The notes beneath the pieces were generated by a model, which made no database searches, was not told the DNA's origin, and saw only the letters and a list, made by a program, of their open reading frames with translations. A DNA stretch of 5,734 nt from Pseudomonadota bacterium (GTDB lineage: Bacteria; Pseudomonadota; Gammaproteobacteria; Steroidobacterales; Steroidobacteraceae): positions 1 to 5,734 of the forward strand of contig JAKBCG010000173.1 in the NCBI GenBank assembly GCA_021808035.1, given 5' to 3'. This document shows positions 1 to 5,734 of this stretch, piece by piece. The position numbers and the translations under genes are program-made. Position 1 is the first letter of the stretch; the number at the start of each line of letters is the position of its first letter.

Positions 1-186
1 GGGGTCGCGGCGCTCACGAGCAGCGCGACGCAATACGAAGGCAGCGACGAGTCCTCGATCAGCAGCGCGGAGTTCTTTTCCGCGGCGGCGGGTGGGTCGA
101 CGGTCGACCTTACCGGTGCGGTTTCGGCCGGAACCTTGCAGGTGACGACCGCGCGACTGCCCGGCGAGGCGGAGCTCGGGGATTGA
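1..186 (+). CDS. C-terminal end of an unidentified protein, possibly DUF5666-like (5' partial)
   Basis: The frame is open from the left edge to a TGA at 184-186 and gives 61 residues. About 50 of the 61 codons end in G or C, as in the confident genes nearby, so it is probably coding. The residues are rich in Ser, Thr, Ala and Gly. They follow the order 'T.YEG..ESSISSAEFFSAA..GSTVDLTGAVSAGTLQVTTARL', which resembles the last strands of DUF5666-type beta domains (T-x-Y, then V-x-[VL]-x-G, then G-T-L-x-[AV]). Those domains are usually on exported or envelope proteins of unknown role. The family match is from memory of the pattern and is weak; with the N-terminus missing, no signal peptide can be judged. 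No T-tailed terminator follows; an AT-rich inverted repeat lies 18 bp after the stop. Confidence 0.55.
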   Translation, partial: GVAALTSSATQYEGSDESSISSAEFFSAAAGGSTVDLTGAVSAGTLQVTTARLPGEAELGD

Positions 187-204
187 AATGACGAATCCTT
201 CCTG

Positions 205-227
205 AATACAAAATCTTAGCTTGTATT
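205..227. repeat. Perfect 7-bp inverted repeat (AATACAA / TTGTATT) in an AT-rich tract
   Basis: AATACAA at 205-211 is exactly complementary to TTGTATT at 221-227, with a 9-base loop between. It lies in the AT-rich part of the 187-375 intergenic region. It could be a regulator-binding dyad upstream of the cyclic-di-GMP gene or a weak hairpin after the upstream gene. It has no GC-rich stem and no following T run, so a standard intrinsic terminator is unlikely. The right arm overlaps the -35-like element of the promoter candidate at 221-248. Confidence 0.4.
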
Positions 228-248
228 TCTGAGAAGTTATGCGAGAAT
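221..248 (+). promoter_or_regulatory. Candidate promoter for the GGDEF/EAL gene
   Basis: A -35-like TTGTAT (221-226, 3 of 6 to TTGACA) lies 16 bases before GAGAAT (243-248, 4 of 6 to TATAAT). The -10 is preceded by TGC at 240-242, giving an extended -10 (TGnTATAAT-like) that can compensate for a poor -35. Transcription would start near 255 and leave a leader of about 120 bases before the ATG at 376. The match is weak; its main support is its place in the only AT-rich tract between the two genes. The rest of 249-375 holds short hairpins (288-304, 336-348) and a 13-codon reading frame at 318-359, none compelling. Confidence 0.3.
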
Positions 249-375
249 TGCGCCATAAATCCTGAATCGGGAGAACTCAGGAACTGTGTGACGCGTTCGG
301 TCACCGGTCGATTCGAAATGGCAGACTTCCTGCGCAATCCGAAGGATTCCGGACACTGAAGGTGGCGCTCGGCCC

Positions 376-3066
376 ATGGCGATAGCTCCGAACGAACCGC
401 GGTCCCCCGATTTCACCGCGTCGGACATCCTCTCGCCGCACGTCTGGCCGCGACGCGGCGGCGCGCCGCCGGTCGGCCTCGACGTGATCTGCATCAAGAT
501 CGCCGTCGATTTCCAGTCGATGACCGCGGGCACGGTCGCCGAGCGGCTCGCCGCGAACCTCGAATTGCTGCGCGACGCGACCCAGTCCGATGCCGCGTTC
601 CACGCCGCCGTCGACGCCGAGACGGGCACCTTCACCGACGTGTGCGCCGCGTGCAACCCGATGACCGTGGGCACCCCCGAGCAGTTGCGGGGTCGCAGCC
701 TCGACTCGATGCCCTGGCTGCGATCGCGCTTCGCGCCGCTGCGGATCTCGGAGCTGCGCGATACCGGCCGGGCGCGTGGCGAGCAAGCGACCGACGCGTC
801 GGCCTGGTGCGGGCTCGGGATCGGCGCGGTGCTCACGATCGCGTATTTCATCGAGAACCGGCCCGCCGGCGTGCTCGGAATCGCCGGTGCGCGGCCGCGT
901 GAGCAGTGGGACGTGCAGATGCACCTGATGCTGAAGCTCGTCGGCTCGAGCCTCGCGAGCGGTCTCGAGCGGCTCGCGATCCAGGCGCGTCTCGCCGATC
1001 TCAGCGAGCGCAACGAACTCGCGATGCACAGCGCGAACGACGGCTTGTGGGATTTCGACACCTTGAACAATCGCGTGTACCTGTCGCCGCGCTGGAAGGC
1101 GATGCTGGGCTACGACGAGTCCCGGGTCGGCCAGGCGCCCGACTGGCGCACGCTGGTGCACACGGAGGACATGTCGCGCGTGCAGGCCGCGATCCGCGAC
1201 CACGTCGCCGGCAAGACCGCGATGTTCGAGAGCATGCACCGGATGCGGCATTCCACCGGCGAGTGGCGCTGGGTGATCAGCCGCGCCAAGGCCAAGGTCG
1301 ACGACAAGGGCCGGCTGCTGCGCCTGGTCGGCGTCGAACTCGACATCACCGAGCGCAAGCTCTACGAAGAGGCGCTGTTCCGCGAGAAGGAGAGCGCGCA
1401 GATCACGCTGCAGAGCATCGGCGACGGCGTGATCACGACGGACTCGAAGGGCGTGATCGATTACGTCAATCCGGTCGCCGAACAGCTCACCGGCTGGCGT
1501 CTCGAGGACACCCAGGGGCGTCCGATCGAGGAGGTGTTCCGCGCGTTCCACGAGGAGACCTGCGAGCCGCTCGAGAATCCGCTGAGCGTGGCGATCCGGC
1601 GGACGCGTTCGATCAAGTCGGTGCGGCCGATGCTGCTGATCCGGCGCGACGGCAACGAGATCTACATCGAGAGCACCGCCTCGCCGATCCGCGACGGAAG
1701 CGGCGCGGTCGCTGGCGGCGTGCTGGTGTTCCACGACGTCAGCGAGGCGCGCGAGCTCAACCGGCGCCTGTCCTACCACGCGAGCCATGACGTGCTCACC
1801 GGGCTCGTGAACCGCCGCGAGTTCGAGCACCGGATGGAGCGCGCGCTGAAGAGCGCGAAGGCCCGGGAGACCTCCTACGCGCTGTGCTACCTCGACCTCG
1901 ACCAGTTCAAGATAGTGAACGACACCTGCGGTCACAGCGCGGGCGACGCGCTGCTCGGCCAGGTGGGCGGCCTGCTCAAGTCGAAGGTGCGCTGGCGGGA
2001 CACCCTCGCGCGGCTCGGCGGCGACGAGTTCGCGATCCTGCTCGAGAACTGCACCCTCGACGAGGCGATGCGGATGGCGGAGACGCTGCGCGAGGCGGTG
2101 CGCAACTTCAAGTTCACCTGGGAGGAACGCACGTTCCGCCTCGGCGCGAGCATCGGCGTCGTGCCGATCGCGGCCGAGAACACCGACGTCGCGTCGGTGT
2201 TGAGCGCGGCCGACAACGCCTGCCAGGCCGCGAAGCAGGCGGGTCGCAACCGCGTGCACAGCTTCGAGGAGAACGACCTCGATCTGATGCGCCGGCGCCG
2301 CGAGATGCAGTGGGCCGCGCGGATCAGCACCGCGCTGGAGGAGGACCGCTTCGAGCTGTTCCGCCAGACGATCCTGCCGCTGCGGCACGAGGAGAAGGGC
2401 GCGCACTTCGAGCTGCTCCTGCGCATGCGGGACGAGAGCGGCAAGATCGTCACGCCCGACAACTTCATGACCGCGGCGGAGCACTACGGTCTCACGCCGA
2501 ACATCGACCGCTGGGTCATCGAGAACGCCTTCCGCTGGCTGGTCTCGGACGCCGACGAGCGCGAGAAGCTCGCGATGTGCTCGATCAACCTGTCGGGCCT
2601 GTCGCTCGGCGACGACAAGTTCCTGCCCTTCGTGATCGATCAGCTGACGCGCAGCGGCCTCGACGCGACGCGGATCTGCTTCGAGATCACCGAGACCGCG
2701 GCGATCGCGAGCTTCGCGCAGGCGAACCGCTTCATTCAGTCGCTGAAGGAGCTCGGTTGCAAGTTCGCGCTCGACGACTTCGGATCGGGACTGTCGTCGT
2801 TCGGCTACTTGAAACACTTCCCGGTCGACTTCCTGAAGATCGACGGCGCATTCGTGAAGGAGATCCTGCACAGCGACATCGATTGCGAGATGGTGCGCTC
2901 GATCAACCAGATCGGGCATCTGACCGATAAGCGCACGATCGCGGAGTTCGCCGAGAACACCGCGATCATCGACAAGCTGCGCGAGATCGGAGTCGATTAC
3001 GCGCAGGGCTACGGCATCTCCCAGCCGCAGCGCATCGTGATGGCCGCCGCCGCGAAAGGGGTCTGA
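376..3066 (+). CDS. GAF-PAS-PAS-GGDEF-EAL cyclic-di-GMP cyclase/phosphodiesterase
   Basis: This 896-residue protein has no signal peptide or membrane segment, so it should be a cytoplasmic sensor enzyme that sets cyclic-di-GMP levels. Approximate layout: GAF-like region 54-197, PAS1 with PAC tail 210-328 (ending DITERK), PAS2 338-461, GGDEF 466-630, EAL 655-893. The cyclase half has GGDEF at 548-552, the metal-site segment YLDLDQF with D507, and an inhibitory RWRD I-site at 539-542, exactly five residues before GGDEF. The phosphodiesterase half reads ELL in place of EAL but keeps the catalytic set: E679, N738 (SINLSG), E770 (FEITET), D800 and D801 (DDFGSG), K821 (LKIDG), E857 and Q877. Both halves therefore look competent. 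The sensed ligands cannot be read from sequence. The ATG at 376 has a GAAGGTGG Shine-Dalgarno at 358-365, spacing rather long (10 bases). An in-frame Met at residue 49 would still keep the whole GAF region. It appears monocistronic and faces nadC. Confidence 0.95.
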   Translation: MAIAPNEPRSPDFTASDILSPHVWPRRGGAPPVGLDVICIKIAVDFQSMTAGTVAERLAANLELLRDATQSDAAFHAAVDAETGTFTDVCAACNPMTVGTPEQLRGRSLDSMPWLRSRFAPLRISELRDTGRARGEQATDASAWCGLGIGAVLTIAYFIENRPAGVLGIAGARPREQWDVQMHLMLKLVGSSLASGLERLAIQARLADLSERNELAMHSANDGLWDFDTLNNRVYLSPRWKAMLGYDESRVGQAPDWRTLVHTEDMSRVQAAIRDHVAGKTAMFESMHRMRHSTGEWRWVISRAKAKVDDKGRLLRLVGVELDITERKLYEEALFREKESAQITLQSIGDGVITTDSKGVIDYVNPVAEQLTGWRLEDTQGRPIEEVFRAFHEETCEPLENPLSVAIRRTRSIKSVRPMLLIRRDGNEIYIESTASPIRDGSGAVAGGVLVFHDVSEARELNRRLSYHASHDVLTGLVNRREFEHRMERALKSAKARETSYALCYLDLDQFKIVNDTCGHSAGDALLGQVGGLLKSKVRWRDTLARLGGDEFAILLENCTLDEAMRMAETLREAVRNFKFTWEERTFRLGASIGVVPIAAENTDVASVLSAADNACQAAKQAGRNRVHSFEENDLDLMRRRREMQWAARISTALEEDRFELFRQTILPLRHEEKGAHFELLLRMRDESGKIVTPDNFMTAAEHYGLTPNIDRWVIENAFRWLVSDADEREKLAMCSINLSGLSLGDDKFLPFVIDQLTRSGLDATRICFEITETAAIASFAQANRFIQSLKELGCKFALDDFGSGLSSFGYLKHFPVDFLKIDGAFVKEILHSDIDCEMVRSINQIGHLTDKRTIAEFAENTAIIDKLREIGVDYAQGYGISQPQRIVMAAAAKGV

Positions 3067-3067
3067 C

Positions 3068-3083
3068 GCTCGGGAGCCCGGGC
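3068..3083. terminator. Possible shared hairpin between converging genes
   Basis: The 20-bp gap between the GGDEF/EAL stop and the nadC stop contains a GC-rich 6-bp stem (3068-3073 with 3078-3083, one T-G wobble) and a 4-base loop. It could fold in transcripts from either side. No T run follows on either strand, so it is not a standard intrinsic terminator, and GC-rich stems arise easily by chance here. Its position exactly between two convergent stops is the main argument. Confidence 0.25.
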
Positions 3084-3086
3084 GGC

Positions 3087-4007
3087 TCAGTCGCTCCAGG
3101 CGAAACGCATCGACAGGTCGACCGCACGCACGTGCTTCGTGATGGAGCCGACCGACACGAAGTCGACGCCGGTCTCCGCGATCGCGCGGATGTCGCGCTC
3201 GCCGACCCCGCCGGAAGCCTCGAGCGCGAGCGGCCGCGCCGCCGCGCGGTTGAGCGCGACGGCGTCGCGCATCTGCGGGATCGTGAAGTCGTCGAGCAGC
3301 ACCGTGTCCGCGCCGGCCGCGATCGCCTCGCGCAGTTCCTCGAGCGATTCCACCTCGACCTCGACCGGTGCGCCGCGCGCCGCGGCGCGCGCGAGCGAGA
3401 CCGCGGCGCTGATGCCGCCGGCGGCGACGATGTGGTTTTCCTTGATCAGGATCGCGTCGTAGAGGCCGAGCCGATGGTTGCGCGCCCCGCCGACGCGGAC
3501 CGCGTACTTCTGCGCGGTCCGCAGCCCGGGGATCGTCTTGCGAGTGTCGAGCACGGTGCAGCCGGTGCCGAGCACGAGCGCGGCATGGCGGCGAGCGGCG
3601 GTCGCGGTCGCCGACAGCAGTTGCAGGAAATTCAGCGCGGTGCGTTCACCGCTCAGCAGCGCCCGCGCGGCGCCGGTGATCTCGAGCAGCGTCTGCCCGC
3701 GCTCGACGAGCGCGCCTTCCTCGACCCGCCAGTCGATCCGCACCCGGGGGTCGAGCGCGGCGAAGCACGCGTCGACCCAGGGTCGGCCGCAGATCACCGC
3801 GGCCTCGCGTGCGATCACGCTCGCATGGCCGCGTCGCCCCGGCGGGATCAGGGCGGCGGTCAGATCCCCGGCGCCGAGGTCTTCTTCGAGCGCCCGGGCA
3901 ACCTGCGCGTCGAGGTCCGCGGGCGGCGGCGGGAGGCTCCCCGGCCGCGCGGCCGCGAGCAGGGTCGCGTCGATCGGTGGCCCGGACTCTGTGGGAGCGC
4001 TGTTCAT
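3087..4007 (-). CDS. nadC: Quinolinate phosphoribosyltransferase (decarboxylating)
   Basis: NadC makes nicotinate mononucleotide, CO2 and diphosphate from quinolinate and PRPP in the cytoplasm, the entry of de novo NAD synthesis into the pyridine nucleotide pool. The 306 residues carry the family signatures in order: EDLGAGDLT (42-50), ERTALNFLQ (121-129), the block LDTRKTIPGLR (153-163) running into QKYAVRVGGARNHR (166-179), ILIKENHI (186-193), EVEVES (216-221), DTVLLDDF (234-241), LEASGGV (262-268) and VSVGSITKH (284-292). The basic residues of the DTRKT/GARNHR block and K189 are expected to bind substrate phosphates and carboxylates. Length is close to E. coli NadC (297); the extra length is a Pro-rich N-terminus of about 30 residues. 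The ATG at 4007 has no recognisable Shine-Dalgarno; a predicted promoter would put the transcript start only about six bases upstream. nadA and nadB are not in the window. Confidence 0.96.
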   Translation of the reverse strand: MNSAPTESGPPIDATLLAAARPGSLPPPPADLDAQVARALEEDLGAGDLTAALIPPGRRGHASVIAREAAVICGRPWVDACFAALDPRVRIDWRVEEGALVERGQTLLEITGAARALLSGERTALNFLQLLSATATAARRHAALVLGTGCTVLDTRKTIPGLRTAQKYAVRVGGARNHRLGLYDAILIKENHIVAAGGISAAVSLARAAARGAPVEVEVESLEELREAIAAGADTVLLDDFTIPQMRDAVALNRAAARPLALEASGGVGERDIRAIAETGVDFVSVGSITKHVRAVDLSMRFAWSD

Positions 4008-4015
4008 CGAAGGGC

Positions 4016-4044
4016 TGGAAGAATAGGGGACGGACCCCGATAAT
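4016..4044 (+). promoter_or_regulatory. Predicted grxD promoter
   Basis: GATAAT at 4039-4044 matches the sigma70 -10 consensus at 5 of 6. Seventeen bases upstream is TGGAAG (4016-4021), a poor -35 with 3 of 6. Transcription would start near 4051 and give a leader of about 35 bases to the ATG at 4086, long enough for the Shine-Dalgarno seen there. The element overlaps the opposing nadC promoter almost completely. Confidence 0.5.
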
Positions 4045-4048
4045 TCAA
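4020..4048 (-). promoter_or_regulatory. Predicted nadC promoter
   Basis: Read on the minus strand, TTGAAT (4048-4043, 4 of 6 to TTGACA) is followed after exactly 17 bases by TATTCT (4025-4020, 4 of 6 to TATAAT). The start point would fall near 4013, about six bases before the nadC ATG. This -35 shares two bases with the -10 of the grxD promoter (4039-4044). The gene has no Shine-Dalgarno, which fits a very short leader. Confidence 0.45.
4026..4038. repeat. 13-bp dyad between opposed -10 elements
   Basis: GGGG (4026-4029), five bases, then CCCC (4035-4038) form a small perfect dyad that fills the space between the nadC -10 (4020-4025) and the grxD -10 (4039-4044). A protein bound here would block both promoters. 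The arms are only four G/C bases, so chance is a real alternative. Confidence 0.3.
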
Positions 4049-4073
4049 CGATCGAGCCTCAACCGTCCACCCC

Positions 4074-4079
4074 TGGAGA
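4074..4079 (+). promoter_or_regulatory. Ribosome binding site deciding the grxD start
   Basis: TGGAGA at 4074-4079 has its GGAG core seven bases before the ATG at 4086, but only one base before the in-frame ATG at 4080. The spacing favours 4086 as the true start, so the two extra residues (Met-Pro) of the longer frame should be dropped. Confidence 0.75.
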
Positions 4080-4085
4080 ATGCCC

Positions 4086-4409
4086 ATGAACGCCATCGAT
4101 CGCATCAAGACTCAACTGGCCTCGGCGCCGGTCGTGCTGTACATGAAGGGAACCCCGGATTTCCCGCAGTGCGGTTTCTCGGCGCAGACGGTCGGTGCGC
4201 TGCGGGCCTGCAACGCGAAATTCACGCATTTCAACATCTTCGAGGATCCTGAGGTTCGCGAGACGCTGAAGACGTACTCGAACTGGCCGACGTTTCCGCA
4301 GCTCTACGTGAACGGCGAGCTGGTCGGCGGCTGCGACATCACGCTCGAAATGTACCGTTCCGGCGAGCTCCAGAAGCTCCTGTCGGAGGCGGGAGCGGTC
4401 GCCGCCTGA
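4086..4409 (+). CDS. grxD: Monothiol glutaredoxin, CGFS type (Grx4)
   Basis: A 107-residue CGFS glutaredoxin, close to E. coli GrxD (115). Proteins of this class hold a bridging [2Fe-2S] cluster with glutathione and pass it to Fe-S acceptors, often together with BolA-type partners; they are poor thiol reductants. Visible motifs are K21 in YMKGTPDFPQ, the active-site CGFS with C29 and S32, the glutathione-binding segment WPTFPQLYV (67-75) with its TFP, and GGCDI (81-85). The start at 4086 follows the well-spaced GGAG. The gene diverges from nadC and converges on rnt with only 19 bp between the stops and no clear terminator. No bolA, bfr or bfd gene is visible in the window. Confidence 0.96.
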   Translation: MNAIDRIKTQLASAPVVLYMKGTPDFPQCGFSAQTVGALRACNAKFTHFNIFEDPEVRETLKTYSNWPTFPQLYVNGELVGGCDITLEMYRSGELQKLLSEAGAVAA

Positions 4410-4428
4410 CGGCGTCGGCCGGCGCGGG

Positions 4429-5112
4429 TCAGTCGCCCGCTGGATCCTCGTCCGGGCGAGGCAGCGGACCCATCGAGGCGAGCCGGCGGCGGCTCGCCTC
4501 GTAGACCCCCTGGAACTGGTTGCAGACCGCGCAGAACAGTTCCGCGGTGCGCTCGGCGTCGTATGCGGCGGAGTGCGCCGCGGACGCGTCCCAGTCGAAT
4601 CCGGCGGCGAGCGTCGCGCGCATCAGCACCGTCTGACCGTAGGCGACTCCGCCGAGAGTCGCGGTGTCGAAACTCGAGAACGGGTGGAAGGGGTTGCGCT
4701 TGATCTGCGCGCGCTCGACCGCGGCGTTCAGGAAGTTCAGGTCGAAGAACGCATTGTGGCCGACCAGCACCGCGCGGGTGCACTCGGCCGCGCGGACCGC
4801 GTTGCGGACCTGCTGGAAGATCCGCTGCAGCGCATCGCCCTCGGGGATCGCGGGACGCAGCGGATGGTACGGATCGATCCCGTTCACCGCGAGCGAGGCC
4901 GGTTCGAGGTTCGCGCCCTCGAATGGCTGCACGTGGTATCGGTACGTCTCGCCCCGCGCGAGCGAACCGTCCGCACGCATCTCGATCAGCACCGCGGCGA
5001 TCTCGAGCAGCGCGTCGGTCCGTGCATTGAATCCGCCGGTCTCGACGTCGACGACGACCGGCAGGAATCCGCGGAATCGGGTCGCCATCGTCACCGGCGC
5101 CGGCGCGATCAT
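4429..5112 (-). CDS. rnt: Ribonuclease T (DEDDh 3'-to-5' exoribonuclease)
   Basis: RNase T trims the 3' ends of tRNA, 5S and 23S rRNA and other stable RNAs, and acts as a homodimer in E. coli. The 227 residues carry a full DEDDh set: D22 and E24 (VVVDVETGG), D124 (GHNAFFD), H180 and D185 (AHSAAYD), each one residue before its E. coli counterpart (23, 25, 125, 181, 186). KRNPFHPFSSFDTA (138-151) is a strong RNase T signature. Of the four base-stacking Phe residues in E. coli (29, 77, 124, 146), three are kept (F28, F123, F145) but F77 is replaced by V76; E73 is replaced by A72. The ATG at 5112 overlaps the pyrC stop (ATGA) and has GGAG at 5124-5121, eight bases upstream. A longer frame starting at 5211 lies inside pyrC and lacks family similarity in its extra 33 residues. 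Translation is probably coupled to pyrC. Confidence 0.96.
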   Translation of the reverse strand: MIAPAPVTMATRFRGFLPVVVDVETGGFNARTDALLEIAAVLIEMRADGSLARGETYRYHVQPFEGANLEPASLAVNGIDPYHPLRPAIPEGDALQRIFQQVRNAVRAAECTRAVLVGHNAFFDLNFLNAAVERAQIKRNPFHPFSSFDTATLGGVAYGQTVLMRATLAAGFDWDASAAHSAAYDAERTAELFCAVCNQFQGVYEASRRRLASMGPLPRPDEDPAGD

Positions 5113-5734
5113 GCGCCGCGCTCCGCGTCGACCCGCCAGCGGACCGTCGCGCCCGCCCGATACGGCACCAGCCGGCCGTCGCCGAACGGGTAGCTCGCGG
5201 GCACCGTCCACGGCTCCGCGACGAGGGTCAGGGTCTCGCGGTGCGGCGCGAGCCCGTAGAACGCCGCGCCGAAGCGGCTCGCGAAGCCGGCGAGGCGATC
5301 GAGCCGGCCCGCGGTCTCGAATACCTCCGCATAGAGCTCGATCGCCGCGTGTGCGGTGAACATGCCCGCGCAGCCGCAGTCACCTTCCTTCGTGGCGCGT
5401 TCGTGCGGAGCGCTGTCGGTGCCGAGGAAGAACCGCGGCTCGCCGCCGGTCGCCGCCTCGACCAGCGCCCGCCGGTCCTCTTCGCGCTTCAGCACCGGCA
5501 GGCAGTAGTAGTGTGGCCGCAAGCCGCCGGCGAACATCGCGCCGCGGTTGTGCAACAGGTGTTGCGGTGTGATCGTCGCCGCGACGCCGTCGCGTGCCGA
5601 GCGGACGAACTCGATCGCGCGCCGGGTGGTGATGTGCTCCATCACGATGCGCAGCGATGCGAAACGTTCGGCGAGCGGCGCGAGCACCTCGTCCACGAAG
5701 CGCGCTTCGCGGTCGAACGGGTCGACCGCCGGAT
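5109..5734 (-). CDS. pyrC: Dihydroorotase, E. coli PyrC type (N-terminus beyond the window)
   Basis: PyrC cyclises N-carbamoyl-L-aspartate to L-dihydroorotate, the third step of de novo pyrimidine synthesis, using a two-zinc centre. The last 207 residues are present, compared with 348 for the whole E. coli protein. Seen here are DREARF near the window edge, EHITT (its His at 5634-5636 matches the zinc ligand H177 of E. coli), ATITPQHL, RPHYYCLPVLK, and LGTDSAPH with the catalytic Asp at 5415-5417 (E. coli D250) and its His (H254), then CGCAG. The end, VPYRAGATVRW, matches the E. coli C-terminus closely. The HxH zinc motif and the carbamylated Lys should lie in the missing N-terminal part and cannot be checked. 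The frame stays open to the edge; a GTG at 5694-5696 is internal and not the start. The stop overlaps the rnt start by 4 bp, so the two form an operon. Confidence 0.96.
   Translation of the reverse strand, partial: PAVDPFDREARFVDEVLAPLAERFASLRIVMEHITTRRAIEFVRSARDGVAATITPQHLLHNRGAMFAGGLRPHYYCLPVLKREEDRRALVEAATGGEPRFFLGTDSAPHERATKEGDCGCAGMFTAHAAIELYAEVFETAGRLDRLAGFASRFGAAFYGLAPHRETLTLVAEPWTVPASYPFGDGRLVPYRAGATVRWRVDAERGA
5121..5124 (-). promoter_or_regulatory. Ribosome binding site of rnt inside the pyrC end
   Basis: GGAG on the minus strand (5124-5121) lies eight bases before the ATG at 5112, within the last codons of pyrC. It supports the ATGA-overlap start over the upstream start at 5211 and over the Met eight codons further in (5088). 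Confidence 0.7.

Noticed and set aside
95..109. Hairpin GGTCGA-CGG-TCGACC
   Set aside because: It sits within the coding end of the first gene, has a 3-base loop and no T tail, so it is probably chance.
239..265. Eight-codon frame in the intergenic region
   Set aside because: Too short, with no ribosome site; expected by chance in AT-rich sequence.
249..375. A cyclic-di-GMP riboswitch in the leader of the GGDEF/EAL gene
   Set aside because: I looked for the conserved GEMM-type core and paired arms and did not find them; only short unrelated hairpins are present.
301..2919. An 872-codon open frame on the minus strand opposite the GGDEF/EAL gene
   Set aside because: It is rich in Arg, Ala, Glu, His and Asp with no recognisable domain. 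It arises because the GC-rich third positions of the real gene suppress stops on the opposite strand.
3370..3400. GCGC-rich low-complexity stretch
   Set aside because: It encodes the Ala/Arg-rich helix around nadC residues 203-213 and needs no other explanation.
3132..4043. Forward 303-codon frame opposite nadC
   Set aside because: Same GC-shadow effect: Arg/Gly/Ala-rich with no motif, while the minus strand encodes an unmistakable NadC.
4410..4428. GGCC-centred palindromic bases between grxD and rnt as a terminator
   Set aside because: No stem long enough with a usable loop and no T run on either strand.
5113..5211. N-terminal extension of rnt by 33 residues
   Set aside because: It lies entirely inside pyrC, has low-complexity Arg/Gly/Ala content, and the ATG at 5112 has a proper ribosome site and matches family length.

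Overview
The window looks like ordinary chromosomal DNA from a high-GC (roughly two-thirds G+C) gammaproteobacterium. The strongest clue is a full RNase T gene, a family found largely in Gammaproteobacteria, next to a class I (E. coli type) dihydroorotase and a CGFS monothiol glutaredoxin. From memory, Pseudomonas has pyrC, rnt and grxD close together too. The codon use and protein style would fit a Xanthomonadales- or Steroidobacterales-like lineage, but that is inference. I see no mobile element, CRISPR array, tRNA or rRNA.

Layout. Bases 1-186 are the last 61 codons of a forward gene whose C-terminus weakly resembles DUF5666-type secreted proteins. Bases 187-375 are intergenic and start with a tract much richer in A+T than its surroundings, holding a 7-bp inverted repeat and a possible extended -10 promoter. 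Bases 376-3066 encode an 896-residue cytoplasmic cyclic-di-GMP enzyme (GAF-like, PAS, PAS, GGDEF, EAL). Its GGDEF motif, I-site and EAL catalytic residues are all intact. Facing it across 20 bp, on the minus strand, is nadC (NAD synthesis). nadC and forward grxD (Fe-S cluster carrier) diverge from a 78-bp gap with two predicted sigma70-type promoters almost superimposed. grxD converges on rnt. rnt is the second gene of a minus-strand pyrC-rnt pair joined by a 4-bp ATGA overlap, and pyrC runs off the right edge without its N-terminal part.

The genes are housekeeping (NAD synthesis, pyrimidine synthesis, RNA 3'-end trimming, Fe-S trafficking) plus one signalling enzyme. I find no evidence for a new multi-gene system. 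The points most worth checking are the interleaved nadC/grxD promoters with a 13-bp dyad between them, the almost leaderless start predicted for nadC, and two RNase T substitutions at positions that contact the RNA 3' end in the E. coli enzyme.
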